Shown here piece after piece: positions 24,278 through 26,645 of a stretch of DNA of 26,645 nucleotides. Every line of letters starts with the position of its first letter. The stretch's first letter is position 1. The position numbers and the translations under genes are program-made. The stretch covers positions 1-26,645 of the IMG/VR virus record IMGVR_UViG_3300025383_001379; one strand, written 5' to 3'. A model generated the notes under the pieces. The model was not told the DNA's origin and searched no databases. It saw nothing but the letters and a program-made list of their open reading frames with translations. This DNA is from a virus.

Positions 24278-26083
24278 ATGGAAAATAAAGAAATAAATCA
24301 CGGCGCAGAATTTGGCTGGGAAGTGGGCGTACACTTTCCCGTCTGGGCCAACACAGAAATTTACGCAAAAACTGTATCTAAAGGATACTTACTACCTGGT
24401 GAAACACCAAAGGACGCTTATTGGAGAGTCGCGACGACTATCTCTAAGCGTTTAGCCAAGCCTGAGCTTGCCAGCAAGTTCTTTGACTACATCTGGAGAG
24501 GCTGGCTAAATTTAGCAACTCCAGTCTTATCGAACACTGGTACTGAGAGAGGCTTGCCGATCTCCTGCTTTGGGATCGATGTTGCTGATTCAATTCAAGA
24601 TATTGGTGGTAAGAATCTTGAAATGATGTTACTTGCTAAACACGGTGGTGGTGTTGGAATTGGTATCAATCAAATCCGTCCTGCCGGCGCTAAAATATCG
24701 CAAAACGGCACTTCTGATGGTGTCGTACCCTTTTGTAAAATATACGACTCATCGGTTCTTGCAACCAATCAGGGATCAGTTCGTAGAGGCGCAGCTTCTG
24801 TGAACATGGATATTGAACATGGCGACTTTTGGGAATGGCTTGAAATACGTGAACCTAAAGGTGACGTGAATAGACAGTGTCTTAACCTACACCAGTGCGC
24901 AGTCGTTTCTGACTCTTTTATGAGCAAGCTTGAAGATGGTGATAAGGAAGCTCGCCGTAGATGGGCAGCAGTACTAAGAAAACGCAAAGCAACCGGCGAG
25001 CCTTACATCATGTACAAAGGAAACGTAAACCGCCAGAATCCAGAAGCCTATAAGAAAAATGGACTAAAGGTATATATGACAAATATATGCTCTGAGATCA
25101 CCCTGCATACTGACGAGAATCACTCTTTTGTTTGTTGTTTATCTTCACTTAACCTTGCCAAATATGATGAGTGGAAGGACACAGACCTCATCTATACAGC
25201 TACGTGGTTTCTTGACGGAGTTCTTGAAGAATTTATCCAACGCGCTAAATACATGCGTGGATTTGAAAACTCTGTGCGCTCAGCAGAGAAAGGTAGAGCA
25301 CTAGGACTAGGAGTTCTTGGTTGGCATACCTACCTGCAAGAGAGAAACATTCCATTCGATTCTCTACAGGCTCAATTTGAGACCAGAAAGATCTTTTCTC
25401 AATTTAAGATCGAAAGGGAAAGAGCAAGTCGCGATCTTGCTAGAGAATACGGTGAACCTCTATGGTGTGCTGGGACTGGAATGAGAAACACTCACACTAG
25501 CGCAATTGCGCCGACTGTCTCAAACTCAAAGCTGTCTGGCAACGTTTCTCCAGGAATAGAAGTATGGGCAGCTAACGTGTTTACTGAACAGACTGCAAAG
25601 GGTACTTTTATTCGCAAGAATCCTACTCTTGAAAGGGTTCTTGAAAAGATCGGACATAACACCAAGGAAGTATGGGATAAGATTCTTGAAGACGGCGGAT
25701 CTGTTCAGGGACTTGATTTCATGGACTCTTTCTTTGTAAAAGCAGGAGACAAGTCTTTTCCAATCAGTAAGAATAAGCTCACTAAGCTTCCAGAGATGGA
25801 ACAGACTTCATATATCCCTCTTAAGGATGTGTTTTTAACATTTAAAGAGGTCAATCAATTGGAATTAGTAAGACAGGCCGGACTTCGTCAGCAGTACATC
25901 GACCAGTCTGTTTCTCTTAACCTTGCGTTCCCAAATGAAGTTGAGCCTAAATTTATAAATCAGGTTCACATGGAAGCATACAAAGCGGGAGTTAAGACCC
26001 TTTACTACATGCGAACTGAATCTGTTCTTAGAGGAGACATTGCGGCAAGAGCAACAAAAGACTGTCTTGCATGTGATGGCTGA
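24278..26083 (+). CDS. nrdA: Ribonucleotide reductase class I large subunit (alpha), short form
   Basis: NrdA holds the active site that reduces ribonucleotides. Conserved residues are in place: C97 (ISCFG, one of the redox pair), N269-C271-E273 (NICSE; thiyl radical Cys and Glu), CCLSSLNL (285-292; the second redox Cys at 286 or 287) and LYYMRT near 576 (the Tyr-Tyr radical-transfer pair). The C-terminus is CLACDG, the shuttle cysteine pair that takes electrons from thioredoxin or glutaredoxin. At 601 residues it is shorter than E. coli NrdA (761). It begins directly at the catalytic domain, without the ATP-cone that senses ATP/dATP, so it should escape dATP inhibition; this is common in viral and some bacterial alpha subunits. 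It is followed by a strong terminator. Confidence 0.95.
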   Translation: MENKEINHGAEFGWEVGVHFPVWANTEIYAKTVSKGYLLPGETPKDAYWRVATTISKRLAKPELASKFFDYIWRGWLNLATPVLSNTGTERGLPISCFGIDVADSIQDIGGKNLEMMLLAKHGGGVGIGINQIRPAGAKISQNGTSDGVVPFCKIYDSSVLATNQGSVRRGAASVNMDIEHGDFWEWLEIREPKGDVNRQCLNLHQCAVVSDSFMSKLEDGDKEARRRWAAVLRKRKATGEPYIMYKGNVNRQNPEAYKKNGLKVYMTNICSEITLHTDENHSFVCCLSSLNLAKYDEWKDTDLIYTATWFLDGVLEEFIQRAKYMRGFENSVRSAEKGRALGLGVLGWHTYLQERNIPFDSLQAQFETRKIFSQFKIERERASRDLAREYGEPLWCAGTGMRNTHTSAIAPTVSNSKLSGNVSPGIEVWAANVFTEQTAKGTFIRKNPTLERVLEKIGHNTKEVWDKILEDGGSVQGLDFMDSFFVKAGDKSFPISKNKLTKLPEMEQTSYIPLKDVFLTFKEVNQLELVRQAGLRQQYIDQSVSLNLAFPNEVEPKFINQVHMEAYKAGVKTLYYMRTESVLRGDIAARATKDCLACDG

Positions 26084-26105
26084 TAAATTGCATTAACCCA
26101 CATTT

Positions 26106-26139
26106 AAAAGGCAGCAGTACTCAGTATTGCTGCCTTTTT
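26106..26139 (+). terminator. Strong intrinsic terminator after nrdA
   Basis: AAAAGGCAGCA (26106-26116) pairs with TGCTGCCTTTT (26128-26138). The stem continues inward through GTAC/GTAT pairs to a TCA loop, about 15 bp in all, and ends in five T. It closes the nrd region and shares its lower stem (AAAGGCAGC) with the terminator after groEL. Confidence 0.92.
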
Positions 26140-26141
26140 GG

Positions 26142-26155
26142 TTAAATATATAATA
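26142..26155 (+). promoter_or_regulatory. TAAATA-type promoter candidate before the capsid-targeted protein
   Basis: TTAAATATATAATA follows the nrdA terminator by two bases and lies 18 bp before the ATG at 26174. It holds the TAAATA core and then TATAATA, which also resembles a sigma-70 -10 box, so late or host-type use cannot be told apart. Confidence 0.4.
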
Positions 26156-26173
26156 CAATACAATCACCAATCA

Positions 26174-26645
26174 ATGAGCAAGCATATTCTTAACTATTCA
26201 CAATTTATCAACGAGCAGAGCATGGGAGGACCTGTTCTGCCTGGAGCTTCGCCTGAGGCTCCTCCAAAGGACGAAAAGCGTTACAAATTTGTTTTTATAG
26301 ACGATGACGGTGAGCTTGGACTAAGGAGAAAGAAATATCCAGACGGCACAGTTTCAGCTGACTATCCTACCTACTCAACAACTGAAACCGACATTAAGGA
26401 CTGGACAGATAAGAACATAAGAGCAGACGGTAAGCTCACAAGCACAGTCGCAGATATTCGTAAGAAAAATATAGTAGATATTGTGACTGGAAAAAAGGTC
26501 AATATCGCAGACGATGACATGCCATTCATTGAAAAGTTAAAAAACGCTGTCTCTACTGATCTTTTTGCAGACAACGAACCGGACGTAAATATCATCTTTA
26601 CCCGTAAGAAAGAACCGACGACTCAACAGGTTGATGTAACCTTCA
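26174..26645 (+). CDS. Protein with T4-like capsid-targeting N-terminus (C-terminus beyond right edge)
   Basis: Translating from ATG 26174 gives 157 open codons that run off the right edge. The protein starts MSKHILNYSQFINE. T4 internal capsid proteins and scaffold parts start with a similar short peptide (MKTYQEFIAE in an internal protein), which is cut after Glu by the prohead protease at an (L/I)-x-E site; here the site would be I12-N13-E14. A Pro-rich linker follows (about 19-35). Residues 36 on are polar alpha/beta, with IDDDGELGLRRKKYPDGT near 42-59 and a Lys/Asp-rich middle that I do not recognise. It may be an internal head, scaffold or injected protein. A late-type motif lies upstream. 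Confidence 0.75.
   Translation, partial: MSKHILNYSQFINEQSMGGPVLPGASPEAPPKDEKRYKFVFIDDDGELGLRRKKYPDGTVSADYPTYSTTETDIKDWTDKNIRADGKLTSTVADIRKKNIVDIVTGKKVNIADDDMPFIEKLKNAVSTDLFADNEPDVNIIFTRKKEPTTQQVDVTF

Noticed and set aside
24278-26083. NrdA truncated or split by the homing endonuclease
   Set aside because: All catalytic motifs and the C-terminal CxxC are present; the protein simply lacks the N-terminal ATP-cone.

Overview
This window looks like part of a large T4-like myovirus genome whose host is probably a member of the Bacteroidota. Three observations point to a T4-like phage: a gp55-type late sigma factor, TAAATA-type late-promoter motifs in the gaps between genes, and nrdB/nrdA with a homing endonuclease between them. 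A protein at the right edge also starts with a T4-like capsid-targeting peptide. Two observations point to the host. Almost every start codon lies behind an A/T-rich leader with no Shine-Dalgarno sequence. One gene (11702-12436) also resembles a cytoplasmic protein that I recall as typical of Bacteroidota. The host assignment is an inference. I see no tRNA, CRISPR array, insertion sequence or integrase.

Layout. On the minus strand, 1-3742 is a late-type unit: a RuvC-like resolvase, a gp55-like sigma factor, and a very large structural protein that runs off the left edge. It reads away from a 258-bp divergent control region (3743-4000). On the plus strand, 4001-16563 is one tightly packed run of 14 genes with gaps of 0-37 bp, ATGA overlaps and 8-bp overlaps. 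It closes with a strong intrinsic terminator at 16593-16620. In order it encodes a UV-damage endonuclease, a PRPP-synthetase-like enzyme, a macro-domain protein, a NadV/Nampt-like enzyme, a membrane SPFH/flotillin-like protein with four tandem repeats, a nucleoside deoxyribosyltransferase-like protein, a HicB-like protein, four unrecognised proteins, a DnaQ-fold exonuclease, a PD-(D/E)XK nuclease and GroEL. From 16627 to the right edge, genes sit behind separate TAAATA-type motifs: a 1483-codon structural protein, an S1-repeat RNA-binding protein, nrdB, a GIY-YIG homing endonuclease, nrdA, and an edge-truncated protein with the capsid-targeting peptide.

How the genes work together. The long operon looks like a host-takeover and metabolism module. 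Its most interesting core is the PRPP-synthetase-like / macro / Nampt-like trio. This could be a phage NAD+-rebuilding pathway of the NARP1 type (ADP-ribose to ADPR-pyrophosphate to NAD+), with the macro protein supplying or handling ADP-ribose species. The plainer alternative is PRPP plus nicotinamide to NMN. The nucleotide reductase genes, the nucleases and UvdE serve DNA synthesis and repair. GroEL and the S1-like protein would support folding and translation of phage proteins. The gp55-like factor would switch on the TAAATA promoters ahead of structural genes. A perfect intrinsic-terminator hairpin buried in the first codons of the deoxyribosyltransferase-like gene (9881-9919) suggests transcription attenuation inside the operon.
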